DNA of 64,000 bases from an uncultured Flavobacteriaceae bacterium (GTDB lineage: Bacteria; Bacteroidota; Bacteroidia; Flavobacteriales; Flavobacteriaceae), in the NCBI GenBank assembly GCA_947501845.1, contig CANMXP010000012.1, forward strand, positions 1-64,000, in the 5' to 3' direction. Below are positions 18,212 through 27,927 of this stretch, one piece after another. How positions within the stretch are numbered: position 1 is the stretch's first letter; each line of letters starts with the position of its first letter. The notes below the pieces were generated by a model that saw only the letters and a program-made list of their open reading frames with translations, was not told where the DNA came from and made no database searches. The position numbers were made by a program, and so were the translations under genes.

Positions 18212-21200
18212 ATGAATTACTCAAAACCAAGTCTATTTTTAGCTATAATTACAGCTTGTACATTATTTATTTCTACAAATAATAGTGCTCAGGTAAAAAT
18301 ATATGAAGGAAGTGAAACCATTGCCACTTACAAACCAGGAAAGGATGAGATAAGTCCATTGTTTTATACAGGCAGAAGTGTACAAGGCGCTCAAGGTCGA
18401 GTATATCCTTACCCTTCACAAACAAACTTAGGAAGAACGCTCACTGATGAAACTTATGAAATGGTGTATTTAGAAAACGAATTTGTTAAAGTTAAAGTCC
18501 TACCTGCTTTTGGGGGGCGTTTGTTTTCTGCCATAGATAAAACAAACGGTCATGAAATGTTTCATACCAACAGTGTTATAAAACCAGATTTAATTGGAAC
18601 GCTTGGTGCATGGGTATCTGGTGGTATAGAATGGTGTTTTCCGCATCACCATAGAACCACAACAATGTTGCCAAGTGATTATAGATTGATAAAAAATGAG
18701 GATGGAAGTGCTACTATTTGGATTGGAGAAACTGAAAAAACTATTCGTGCCAGAGGCATAATTGGTATAACGTTACACCCTAATAAGTCTTATATAGAAG
18801 TAGATTATCGATTAAATAATACCAGTACAAAAACTAAAACTTTTCTATTTTGGGCAAATGTAGCGATTACTGCAAATAAAGATTTTAGAACTTTTTGGCC
18901 ACCAAGTCAAGAAATCGGTGTATTTCATAATAATAGAAACTTTATTCAGTGGCCACTTTCCAATAAAGTAGACCGTTATGGAAGAACTAGTTATAAAAAA
19001 GATGTGGATTTAACCTGGTGGAGAAATCATCCAGATCCAGTTTCATTCTTTATGTGGGATGCAAAAGAAGGTTTCATTGGAGGATATGATTACGGTGTAA
19101 ATGCTGGAACAGTTCATGTTGGGGATCCACATGAAAATAAGACTTCAAAACTATGGCAATTTGGCCCAGGTCTTCAGGGACAAAATGCGCGACGAAAATT
19201 AACAGACGATGGTAAGGCCTATGTAGAGCTTATGACTGGGACATTCTCTAATAATCAACCCGACTATAGTTGGATACTTCCTCATTCTGTAAAAGATGCT
19301 AAAAACTATTGGTATCCTATTCGGGAGTTGGAAGTTGTAAAGCATGCTAATATTAATGCTTCTGTAACGCTTCAAATGCGAAACTCAAAAACAGTGTTTT
19401 ATGGTTTCAATACCACGCAAAACTTTAACGATGCTAAATACATACTAAAACATGGTGACGAAACTATAGCAAAAGGTACGGTCAATATTGGGCCTGCGAA
19501 ACCATTTACATCAACATATAAAAGTAAAAAAGCAATTGATGAGTATAATTTGAATATTCAGCTTTTCGATAAAAATGGTAAAGAATTGATTTTGTATAAA
19601 CCATACAAGCCCCAACGGCCAGAGCTGCCAGAGCCTCAAGAACCTGTTAAGGCTGTTGAAGATATTAATTCTGTTGAAGATTTATACCTTACTGGAAGAT
19701 TTGTGGAACAATTTAATCGTCCAGGAAAAAATCCAGATAGTTATTATTTAAAAGCACTTGAAATTTCACCAAATGATTACAGAACAAATATCGCTTTAGG
19801 CATTAGAAGAGTAAATCAAACAAAGTATAAAGAGGCATTGGTCTATCTTCAAACAGCTGCTGATAAGCTAAAAATAAAATATTATCAACCTAAAGAAGGG
19901 GAGTTATATTATTATTTAGGACTGGCCCATAGAGGGCTTGGAAACATGGAGAAGGCCTATAAGAATTTTGCCAGAGCAACTTGGTATTACCAATGGTTTT
20001 CTTCAGGAAATTATCAGTTGGCTCAAATAGAGAGCCTAAATGGGAATTATGAAAAAGCATTGGGGTATATTTCGGAAGCCTACACAAGTAATAATAGAGA
20101 TGGAAGAATAGTTGTCCTTTACGGTGCGCTTCTTAGAAAATTAGGACATATAGAAAAGGCAAAAGGATTAATAGACCAGTTGATTGCCTATGATCCTTTA
20201 AATTTTTCGGCCCTCTACGAGAAAGAATTGCTAAGTGGTAAAAATTCGATGCAGTTATGGCATCAAAATATGCAAGACATAGATAATAATTCCTTAGAAA
20301 TTGCCACCAATTATATGAATGCAGGCTTGTATGATGATGGGATTAAATTATTGTCTTCTATCAATGATATTAAAAATCCATTAGTTTATTATTATTTATC
20401 GTACTTCCATGCCAAATCTGGAGATGTTGACAGAGCATTGTCTGAATTAAGTATGGCAAAAAAGATATCGCTGGATTATTGTTTTCCTTATAGAGAAGAA
20501 TCGGAAGATGTTCTAAAAAATGCTATAAGATTGGATGCACAAAATGCAACATCCTATTATTTACTGGGTAATTTATTATATGATAATAGAAAGGAAGATG
20601 GTATTAGCGCATGGAAAAAAGCAAGTGAACTTAATGATGATATTCCTATGGTATGGAGGAATTTAGCTTTTAGTGCTTATCATAATGACAAAAATATGGA
20701 ACTGGCCATAAATTATATGTCTAAAGCCATATCATTACGAAATAATATTCCGCTTTGGTACGCCGAATTATCTAAATATTATAATGAATCTGATGTCGAT
20801 TATAAAGCATGTTTAACCATCTTAGAAAAAAATATAGATGTCGTAAAACAAGATGTGCAAGCTCCCAAAACTCTTGTCGAACTGTACAATTTAGATGGCT
20901 CGTATAATAAGGCTTTAGACTTTCTGTCGAATCATCATTTTAGAACTTGGGAAGGTGGAAGACAAATATATTGGCATTATGTACATGCAAATACGTTAAG
21001 AGCTATAGAATTGACTAATATAGAAAAATATGAGGAGGCCATACAACATTTAAACGCTGCTATGATATATCCTGAAAATTTAGAAGTAGGTAAGCCAACT
21101 CATGATGAAAAGAATGCTTTAATCCATTATTTAAAAGGTGAAGTTTACACTAAAATGAAAAATAACAAAAAAGCAAAGAATAGCTATCAAAGCAGTGTGA

Positions 21201-21529
21201 ATTCTAATAATGGAAGAGGTATGTATGATTTGCTATACTTTCAAGCCGAATCTTATAAAAAATTAGGAAATACGGAAAAGGCTAGAACCTTATTCGAATC
21301 ATTAATTGAAAGAGGAAAAGCATATAGAGGAAAAGGTGATAGCAAAACGTTGGTTGCTGTTGAAGAGGCTTCGGCAACAAATAATAAAGCAATATCATAT
21401 TCTTATTATTTAGAAGCTTTAGGCAATAAAGGCTTGGGTAAATCAAACCAAGCGGAACACTTGTTGGACAAGGCCTTAGATATTTATAAAAATAATTTGT
21501 GGGCAAAAGTTATGAAAAACTATCACTAA
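18212..21529 (+). CDS. DUF5107 and tetratricopeptide-repeat protein
   Basis: The 1105-residue protein has a signal peptide. It then has a DUF5107 domain, an aldose-epimerase-like beta fold (about 30-400; ENEFVKVKVLPAFGGRL, GGIEWCFPHHHR). Many TPR repeats (about 490-1105) follow, for example YYYLGLAHRGLGNMEKAYKNFARA. DUF5107-TPR proteins in Bacteroidota occur in glycan-use loci; the epimerase-like fold suggests carbohydrate binding or handling. The neighbours fit: a putative sugar-sensing regulator on one side and a GH29 fucosidase on the other. Catalysis has not been shown by anything visible here. Confidence 0.85.
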   Translation: MNYSKPSLFLAIITACTLFISTNNSAQVKIYEGSETIATYKPGKDEISPLFYTGRSVQGAQGRVYPYPSQTNLGRTLTDETYEMVYLENEFVKVKVLPAFGGRLFSAIDKTNGHEMFHTNSVIKPDLIGTLGAWVSGGIEWCFPHHHRTTTMLPSDYRLIKNEDGSATIWIGETEKTIRARGIIGITLHPNKSYIEVDYRLNNTSTKTKTFLFWANVAITANKDFRTFWPPSQEIGVFHNNRNFIQWPLSNKVDRYGRTSYKKDVDLTWWRNHPDPVSFFMWDAKEGFIGGYDYGVNAGTVHVGDPHENKTSKLWQFGPGLQGQNARRKLTDDGKAYVELMTGTFSNNQPDYSWILPHSVKDAKNYWYPIRELEVVKHANINASVTLQMRNSKTVFYGFNTTQNFNDAKYILKHGDETIAKGTVNIGPAKPFTSTYKSKKAIDEYNLNIQLFDKNGKELILYKPYKPQRPELPEPQEPVKAVEDINSVEDLYLTGRFVEQFNRPGKNPDSYYLKALEISPNDYRTNIALGIRRVNQTKYKEALVYLQTAADKLKIKYYQPKEGELYYYLGLAHRGLGNMEKAYKNFARATWYYQWFSSGNYQLAQIESLNGNYEKALGYISEAYTSNNRDGRIVVLYGALLRKLGHIEKAKGLIDQLIAYDPLNFSALYEKELLSGKNSMQLWHQNMQDIDNNSLEIATNYMNAGLYDDGIKLLSSINDIKNPLVYYYLSYFHAKSGDVDRALSELSMAKKISLDYCFPYREESEDVLKNAIRLDAQNATSYYLLGNLLYDNRKEDGISAWKKASELNDDIPMVWRNLAFSAYHNDKNMELAINYMSKAISLRNNIPLWYAELSKYYNESDVDYKACLTILEKNIDVVKQDVQAPKTLVELYNLDGSYNKALDFLSNHHFRTWEGGRQIYWHYVHANTLRAIELTNIEKYEEAIQHLNAAMIYPENLEVGKPTHDEKNALIHYLKGEVYTKMKNNKKAKNSYQSSVNSNNGRGMYDLLYFQAESYKKLGNTEKARTLFESLIERGKAYRGKGDSKTLVAVEEASATNNKAISYSYYLEALGNKGLGKSNQAEHLLDKALDIYKNNLWAKVMKNYH

Positions 21530-21966
21530 AAAACGGTCACAGAGGTCTAAAAATAAGCACAGTGTTATGATAAGCACTTCAGCTGTGCTCCCAGCAAATC
21601 AAATTTCAAAGACTTTTTTTGACTGCTTTAATTTTAAGGTAGTTGAGTATAATTAATTGGTATATAAGATAAATTTTTAAAGAGAAGTTTTTAATAATTT
21701 CGTATAGTTGATTAATGAAAAGCTAAATTATCAAAGACAATCAGGATATATAAATGGTGTTAATGGTCTCTTTAGGCTATCTATAAAATATCTATGTATG
21801 TGAATAGGTCTTAGTTGAATACAAATACCAATATCGGGTCGATAGATTTTGTATTGAATAATAAGTATAATCTTGAAATGAGAGATTTAAGACTGATGTC
21901 CTATTTGCTGTAATCTATGAAATTAATCATAAGAGAACATTTTCTACCAAATTAAACTACTATAAA
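21530..21966. other. Intergenic region, 437 bases, no gene seen
   Basis: No convincing reading frame is present. AGCACAG at 21556-21562 and CTGTGCT at 21583-21589 could form a 7-bp stem, but no T run follows, so it is at best a weak end-of-transcript structure for the DUF5107 gene. The rest is AT-rich leader of the fucosidase gene. Confidence 0.5.
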
Positions 21967-23451
21967 ATGGCACAAAATAAAGTCAAGTCAAGGATAAACA
22001 TAATTACAATAGCAATGTGGTTGATTGTTGTCTTTGCAGGTTGTAAAAAAGCGCAGCAACGTAATGAGATAATAGATAAAAATATAACTTCGAAAGATAA
22101 TTTAGTAATCAAAACAACCCAACAGCTGAAGGAAGCATTTATCGATCAACGGTTTGGAATGTTTATTTGTTACAATATCATGTCATATGGTGCAAAATGG
22201 GGGCAAGCCCATTACCCAATAGATTCCTTTAACCCAGAAAAACTAGACTGCAATCAGTGGGCCGAAGCAGCCGTATCGGCAGGGATGAAATTTGGACTCC
22301 TTACAACTAAGCATCATGAAGGGTTTTGTCTTTGGGATAGTAAGTATACAGATTATGATGTGGCTTCCACACCATACGGCAAGGATATAGTTCGCCAGTA
22401 TGTTAATGCGTTTAGAAAAAAAGAACTTGGCATTGGTTTGTATTATTCCATTTGGGATAGTAGTAATGGTATCGATAAGGGCAGTATAGATGATGATAGA
22501 CTAGAATTTGTTAAGGGACAGATTACAGAGCTTCTAACCAATTATGGTAAAATAGATTATTTTGTTATGGACGGTTGGTATTGGAGAATGGGGCACAAAG
22601 AAATCCCGTATCATGAGATAAGAGCTCTTATTAGAAAATTGCAGCCAGATTGTTTAATTACAGATCATACCCATCTCCAAGCTCCTTTTCATATGGAAAT
22701 ACCCTATTTTGAGGGGCCATTTGGTGCTTTCCCTTCTAAAGGAAATACCATGGCATCAGCTCTTGGTCATTGCAGTGTTAAAGGAAATGGTTGGTTTTGG
22801 AGCGAAGAAACCCCAACTGGTTTAAAAGGGGGAGATGGTGTGGAAACCATTCTTGATAAGCTTATTACCTGTGAAAGTAGATATTGTAATTTTATGTTGA
22901 ATTGTATGCCAAATAGAGAGGGGTTATTAGATCCTATTTATATAGATATGTTGTCTGAAATTGGTAAAAAATGGAATCCTGATGTTTCAAGACCTAGATT
23001 ACCAAATCAAGGAACTCAAATTATTGAGAGTATTCCAATACAATCTATTACTGCTACTAGTGGAAACTCTAGTTATTTGTATGATGCTTGTCAAGTAGGA
23101 ACGAACCATTTTCATTGGGAATCCGATATTGGCTTTCCACAAGAAATTATTATAGATTTAGGGGCTGTAAAAGAAGATATAAATACGTTATTAATTGTGC
23201 CCAATCATAGGTGTAAGCCAGCACCAGAAGCTGCTCTTTTGGAAGGGAATGTAATCAATGTGAAACTTTCGTTAAGTAGTGATAACCTCATCTTTAATGA
23301 AGTTGCAAGTAAAGAATGGCAATCAAATTCAAAATATAGAACCATTGAATTTAAAAAATCTAAAACCAGGTATCTAAAGCTCGAAATTCTCGAAGCTAAT
23401 GGAGACCGAGCTATCATCGCAGAATTAGAGGTAGGTCGCTCAGAGAAATGA
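21967..23451 (+). CDS. Alpha-L-fucosidase, GH29 family lipoprotein
   Basis: The 494-residue protein has a lipoprotein signal (VVFAGCKK), so it should be membrane-anchored. The GH29 catalytic domain (about 50-345) shows [30 protein letters not shown] and GLYYSIWDS. It also shows the nucleophile segment [12 protein letters not shown], where the Asp before Gly is the predicted nucleophile. A C-terminal beta-sandwich (about 360-494) resembles F5/8C carbohydrate-binding domains. It should release fucose from fucose-containing glycans such as fucoidan or mucin oligosaccharides. It sits in a small glycan cluster without SusC/SusD. Confidence 0.9.
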   Translation: MAQNKVKSRINIITIAMWLIVVFAGCKKAQQRNEIIDKNITSKDNLVIKTTQQLKEAFIDQRFGMFICYNIMSYGAKWGQAHYPIDSFNPEKLDCNQWAEAAVSAGMKFGLLTTKHHEGFCLWDSKYTDYDVASTPYGKDIVRQYVNAFRKKELGIGLYYSIWDSSNGIDKGSIDDDRLEFVKGQITELLTNYGKIDYFVMDGWYWRMGHKEIPYHEIRALIRKLQPDCLITDHTHLQAPFHMEIPYFEGPFGAFPSKGNTMASALGHCSVKGNGWFWSEETPTGLKGGDGVETILDKLITCESRYCNFMLNCMPNREGLLDPIYIDMLSEIGKKWNPDVSRPRLPNQGTQIIESIPIQSITATSGNSSYLYDACQVGTNHFHWESDIGFPQEIIIDLGAVKEDINTLLIVPNHRCKPAPEAALLEGNVINVKLSLSSDNLIFNEVASKEWQSNSKYRTIEFKKSKTRYLKLEILEANGDRAIIAELEVGRSEK

Positions 23452-23848
23452 TTATTAAAATATCAGTTTTCTAAATAAAAGATTAATAAATATAAAGTCA
23501 ATAAAACTAAAACCCAAAATACATAACAACATTTAAATGTATAATACCATTTCTAACTTGAAATAGCATAGGGACAATACCATACTAAAAATTGAAGAAA
23601 ATTGTTGCTTAACATTCTACCATAAGTATTTATATCTCTAAATCAAGCCGTAAAGTTTTTGCATTAAAAGATTTAGAAGAAATATATGTGCTTTTCTTAA
23701 TAGAATATTCTAGCGCGGATGAATGAATATTTAGAGAACTAATTACCCCTCTATTTAAATCGATTTGTACCCTCTTTCTTACTTTTATTGTAGTTAATAT
23801 TGTAATATCATTATGATAATGTAATATTAACCTCAAATTATATGGATT
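23452..23848. other. Intergenic region, 397 bases, with an AT-rich inverted repeat
   Basis: No gene is supported. A short minus-strand frame here (23630-23836) has no recognisable content. The notable element is an imperfect inverted repeat at 23794-23830, just upstream of the next start codon. Confidence 0.5.
23794..23830. promoter_or_regulatory. AT-rich inverted repeat before the PL14-like gene, possible operator
   Basis: The outer arms TTAATATT and AATATTAA and the inner arms TATCAT and ATGATA pair across a centre, leaving few mismatches over 37 bases. The repeat ends 18 nt before the ATG at 23849. It could bind a dimeric regulator or form the base of a leader hairpin. Being AT-rich, it could partly arise by chance. 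Confidence 0.35.
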
Positions 23849-25486
23849 ATGAAAACTAAACTATCATTATTACTGAATTGCCTTTTAGTGGCACTAATTT
23901 CAGTTTTTTCTTATGGGCAAAGTTGGGAAGATAATTTTAACTCCCCAAATTTTAAAAACAATTATGATTTTAACTCAGGTCAAAACTTTAGGCATCTAAC
24001 ATCGGGTGGCTATAACAATAGTCCATGCGTCGAAATTAAAATTAACAAAAACCAACACTATGGCGGGTCGATGCGTTATTTACTTAAAGAAAAATGGGGA
24101 TTTGAACCTGAAGAAGTATATGCTGAATATCGTGTTCGCTATGATGCCTCTATGGGAAATCAAAGTGCAGGATATGGAGGTAAGGCTCCTGGATTTTCTG
24201 GAACCTACGACGAAGCTGGATGGGGTAATAAACCTGGTTACGGTGTTGAAGGATGGTCTGCTCGTGGTACGATTAACTGCGATAACCAAAACTATGTTCA
24301 AAATAGGTACTATTTGTATCATACCTATACAAACTATGATGCTCCTGTAAGAACAGGTAGCACAGATTATAGAAGGTACAATCCTAAAGCTTATAGTGTG
24401 AGTAATCCTGGGGCTCAGCCACACGCAAGTGAAAAAACGTTTGCTTCAGCATTGAATTGGGGCTCTTGGAGTCGAAGAGATGCAGGTGATATGGATTTTA
24501 ATAGATGGTATCACGTTAAACAATACGTTAAAATGAATGATATAGGGCAAAATAATGGTATACTTCGTGCTTGGGTAGATGGTGTACAGGTATGCAATGT
24601 GACTAATATTAATTTCCGTAGAGTAGAAAAACTAAAAGTATACGCTTATTGGTTTAATTATTATAATGGAGGTCGAGACGTGGCCGATGGCGATGCGTAT
24701 GTTAGAATTGATGATTTTAAAATATATGTCCCTAATGGAGGCGGATCTGGAGGTAGCACTTTTGTGCATGTGAAAAAAAAGAATGCTTCAGGATATGCGC
24801 TTGATGGAGGCAATGGCGGAGCAAACAATCAAAACGTAAAACTCTGGGCTTCTAATACCAGCAACCAAAACCAGCAATGGGAAGAAATAAGTCGTGGGAA
24901 TGGGTATTATTCGTATAAAAAAAGAAATACTAATTTTTGTTTAGATGGGGGCAGTGGTGGTTCTAATGGACAAAACCTTAAATTATGGGCGTGTAACAGC
25001 AGCAATCAAAATCAACATTGGAAAAAAATCAGTGCTGGGTCTGGTCATTTTAGGTTAGAAAAACGTAATGCTTCCAACTATTCAATTGATGGAGGCAATG
25101 GTGGTTCGAACAATCAAAATGCAAAAATATGGAGGTCTAGTTCATCAAATCAAAATCAACAATGGAAATTTACCACGATAAGTTCTGCATCATCGAAATC
25201 ATCAACTAAAAAAATAGCACCAGAAGAAGTGATGCTAAATGAAACTTCTGTTTTTCCCAATCCTTTTACCTCTAGTATAAGCTTATTATTAGAAGAGAAC
25301 CATGGTTATAATTCTGCCGATTTATATAGTATAAGTGGTAAGTCTCTTTTTTCTATAAGCTTAGATACGACAAAACAGGATTATTTATTATCGTTTGAAA
25401 ACTTGAACTTAGCACCAGGCTTTTATTTGCTTAAACTTAAAGGGCAGCAAAAAGAAATTAAGACTTATAAGTTGATTAAAAAATAA
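23849..25486 (+). CDS. PL14-like polysaccharide lyase with ricin-type lectin domain, T9SS-secreted
   Basis: The 545-residue protein has a signal peptide (..ISVFSYGQS) and a beta-jelly-roll domain (about 25-295) with YGGKAPGFSG and RWYHVKQYVKMND, resembling family 14 polysaccharide lyases (alginate/glucuronan lyases). A Gly/Ser linker leads to a ricin-type beta-trefoil (about 302-442). It has three QxW-type repeats (NQNQQW, NQNQHW, NQNQQW), each after DGG(N/S)GG. The C-terminus is a T9SS sorting domain (about 465-545; SVFPNPF, GFYLLKL). It should degrade a uronic-acid polysaccharide outside the cell. The exact substrate cannot be read from sequence. Confidence 0.8.
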   Translation: MKTKLSLLLNCLLVALISVFSYGQSWEDNFNSPNFKNNYDFNSGQNFRHLTSGGYNNSPCVEIKINKNQHYGGSMRYLLKEKWGFEPEEVYAEYRVRYDASMGNQSAGYGGKAPGFSGTYDEAGWGNKPGYGVEGWSARGTINCDNQNYVQNRYYLYHTYTNYDAPVRTGSTDYRRYNPKAYSVSNPGAQPHASEKTFASALNWGSWSRRDAGDMDFNRWYHVKQYVKMNDIGQNNGILRAWVDGVQVCNVTNINFRRVEKLKVYAYWFNYYNGGRDVADGDAYVRIDDFKIYVPNGGGSGGSTFVHVKKKNASGYALDGGNGGANNQNVKLWASNTSNQNQQWEEISRGNGYYSYKKRNTNFCLDGGSGGSNGQNLKLWACNSSNQNQHWKKISAGSGHFRLEKRNASNYSIDGGNGGSNNQNAKIWRSSSSNQNQQWKFTTISSASSKSSTKKIAPEEVMLNETSVFPNPFTSSISLLLEENHGYNSADLYSISGKSLFSISLDTTKQDYLLSFENLNLAPGFYLLKLKGQQKEIKTYKLIKK

Positions 25487-25509
25487 TTGATAAAGACACA
25501 AATTTATAA

Positions 25510-25541
25510 AAGGTCGGTTCAATTGAACTGACCTTCTTTTT
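25510..25541. terminator. Bidirectional intrinsic terminator between the PL14-like gene and tssK
   Basis: An almost perfect hairpin (AAGGTC-GTTCAATTGAAC-GACCTT, one internal mismatch) at 25510-25535 is flanked by a T run on the plus side and an A run on the other. It can end both convergent transcripts and sets the right boundary of the glycan cluster. Confidence 0.8.
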
Positions 25542-25550
25542 TATTGTTGT

Positions 25551-26708
25551 TTAATCTAAAAGGAAACTTCTTCTTCTTTTTACTTCGTCATTTTTTTCTA
25601 CAACTTCTTCTTTTACAAAAATATTAGAGTCAGATTTTTTCCCTATATAATCTAGCTCATTTAATTTTTTAAACAGTGATAGCATAAGTCTGGTAAAAGA
25701 TGATATTTTATATAGAGAAGTATTAATATCTGTATGTACATACTCTAAGTCTATCATATCTATAAGAACGTTTTCAAAGGCGCCTTGGTTTAAATCGCAC
25801 CAATCTGTAAGGTAATTTAATAAGTCTTCTTTTCCTGTGCCTATATAAACATCTAAACTGCTTTTTATGGTTCTTGCCAAACTTACCTGCTTAGAAATCA
25901 TAGATATAGGAGGCTCGTACTGGTCTTTTAACCTAGACTCCGATATGTTATTATTTAAATATTGCAATGTTCTTTCGGCTAGATGTAATACCATATGCGC
26001 CAATTCATTAGTTTGCTTTTTTTGATGTACTTTTTGTATAATGTGCATCGAATAAGCTTCCATTTGATTTAAAAAGGCATTGAGTTCTGTAAATGTGAAT
26101 TTTAAATCAGGATGGCTTTGTATAGAACTGCATGGTGGTAAAAAATCTTCAGACAAGGTAGGGGTGTCATCAACTAAAATAATTTTACCAATGGTTAAAT
26201 GGTATAACCCTAGCTCTTTTTTAGATATTTGAGACTTAGGTAAAACATCTAAGGTGTATTCGGGCAATGTGTAAGGATGCCTTGGAGGGGTTTCATCCGG
26301 GTCTGCATTGCCTACAGGAATATTTTTAAAAGGATTTACTTTAAGAACAACATACCATTCTAATTCTTCTCGGTTAATGGCATAACTATGTTTTAGGATA
26401 TACCCCGATTGTTCTAATAACTCTTTTGTCTCTTTGGTAATATGTATTTGATGCCCTCCTAATGTAACTGCTATACATTTGTTTAATACAATAGCTATGG
26501 AGTCTTGTCCATCTATAGATATGGATACATCTATTGAGCTTTCCGAGTCGTTATAACTTGGCAAAAGCCCAAAATTAATAGGCGTGATATTTTTCTTAAT
26601 CGCATTGTTTAAAGAGGCTAAAAGGGCATTTTCAGATTCAATAAAATGATTTTTATTAATCTTCATTCCATCTATCCAGTTTACTCTATAATTAGTGTTA
26701 GAATCCAT
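25551..26708 (-). CDS. tssK: T6SS baseplate subunit TssK
   Basis: The 385-residue protein opens with YRVNWIDGMKINKNHFIESE, the TssK N-terminal signature (shell domain: 'W-GM-I---HF'). A helical middle (about 215-320) and a small C-terminal domain follow. TssK trimers link the T6SS baseplate wedges to the membrane complex. It is the last gene of the minus-strand baseplate run tssE-tssF-(tssP)-tssK, 16 nt after the previous gene. It is shorter than proteobacterial TssK (about 440 residues), as is usual in the Bacteroidota subtype. Confidence 0.88.
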   Translation of the reverse strand: MDSNTNYRVNWIDGMKINKNHFIESENALLASLNNAIKKNITPINFGLLPSYNDSESSIDVSISIDGQDSIAIVLNKCIAVTLGGHQIHITKETKELLEQSGYILKHSYAINREELEWYVVLKVNPFKNIPVGNADPDETPPRHPYTLPEYTLDVLPKSQISKKELGLYHLTIGKIILVDDTPTLSEDFLPPCSSIQSHPDLKFTFTELNAFLNQMEAYSMHIIQKVHQKKQTNELAHMVLHLAERTLQYLNNNISESRLKDQYEPPISMISKQVSLARTIKSSLDVYIGTGKEDLLNYLTDWCDLNQGAFENVLIDMIDLEYVHTDINTSLYKISSFTRLMLSLFKKLNELDYIGKKSDSNIFVKEEVVEKNDEVKRRRSFLLD

Positions 26709-26724
26709 ATTAATTACTGCTTAT

Positions 26725-27705
26725 TTATAAAATACCAAATCTATTGTGCTTTATGCCCACAGACTTAATACAATTAGAGCCTTCTTCTCTGTAAATGGTT
26801 AATTGTTTGATTTTTAATCGCTTTCCTCTTATTTTTTCACAGAACAATAGAAAAGATGTTTCTTTGCCATTTACGATAACTGTTTTGTTAATATCACCGC
26901 AAAAATATTCTGAAAAAGTATTGGCGGTGAGCTTATTCTTTGATATTAACATTAACTTATTTTTAAATTGAGATTCATTAATAAGAGGAACAGCTATTAG
27001 GTTACCTTTAGAATCTGATTTGCTTGTTGGATTTGCCTTTATATTATCCCTAATATTTCTATTTGTTCCAGTAATTGGGGTTATGTCATTATCCTCCTCC
27101 TCTAAAGCTAATACTATAATCTGCTTTTCTGCAATATGTTTTATATCACCGTTTACTATCAATGAAATAGTTTTTAAACCAGCTTCTTTATAGGTGTATT
27201 CTGCTATTCTTTTTGTGGCATTTGCTTCAGCAGTTTCTCCAAATCGCCATTCCCAAGTGGAAGCATTGTTGGTTTCGTCTTTAACAGTTAAAATTTCTCC
27301 AACTTTAATACTACGCGGAATGTTAAATAACGGAAGTTTCGTAGAATCTATTACAAATAATTTTTCTTTTATCGTAACAATTTCTGTTGCTTTACAAATA
27401 TTATTGACTGTTAATGTTACAGTATATTCTCCTGGGTTTTTATAAAAGTGCAACGCTTCTTTGTTTGTAGAAATTTCTGAGTCATCTCCAAAATCCCAGG
27501 CCCAAGAATTAGCATTTTCTGTATTGTCTTTAAACTTTATGAGTTCATCTTGCCTATAATCTCGAGCATCTATGCTTAATACAACATCTTGGCAAGGTGC
27601 ATATTTAGTATATCTATAAGCAAGTACAGAGGCAGAAGCTAGAAAAGCTATTAAAAATAAATATATAACGTTCTTGTCTAAATGTTTTGATTTATGCTTG
27701 CTCAT
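26725..27705 (-). CDS. tssP: PKD-domain membrane protein, probable T6SS-iii component TssP
   Basis: The 326-residue protein has a short cytoplasmic start, one membrane helix (about 12-30; VIYLFLIAFLASASVLAY) and a periplasmic part with two PKD-like domains. Their signatures are SWAWDFGDDSE near 62 and TWEWRFGETAE near 150. The C-terminal domain (about 235-326) has two Cys. It lies inside the baseplate run between tssF and tssK. Subtype-iii systems lack TssJLM and use TssN, O, P, Q and R instead; a single-pass protein with a periplasmic beta region fits TssP best. The name is an inference from position and topology. Confidence 0.55.
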   Translation of the reverse strand: MSKHKSKHLDKNVIYLFLIAFLASASVLAYRYTKYAPCQDVVLSIDARDYRQDELIKFKDNTENANSWAWDFGDDSEISTNKEALHFYKNPGEYTVTLTVNNICKATEIVTIKEKLFVIDSTKLPLFNIPRSIKVGEILTVKDETNNASTWEWRFGETAEANATKRIAEYTYKEAGLKTISLIVNGDIKHIAEKQIIVLALEEEDNDITPITGTNRNIRDNIKANPTSKSDSKGNLIAVPLINESQFKNKLMLISKNKLTANTFSEYFCGDINKTVIVNGKETSFLLFCEKIRGKRLKIKQLTIYREEGSNCIKSVGIKHNRFGIL

Positions 27706-27927
27706 TTTATGTAAATAAAAACTTCCTTGACTAAGGAATAATATTATAACGTAAATTTAAATATTTTAATAGTTATTAGATTCATTTTGGTAAAAAAAAG
27801 GGTGCTTAATTTTTAAATAGGCTGTTTTTTTACGATGAAAAGCTTTTAATAAAGCGTACTGCTTTTAATTTGTATGCATTTATGCTACGAATAAAGTTTA
27901 TTAGTATGCGGTTAAAATTAAAATAGA

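Noticed and set aside
23630-23836. A 68-residue minus-strand frame upstream of the PL14-like gene
   Set aside because: No recognisable content, overlaps the presumed leader and inverted repeat of the next gene.
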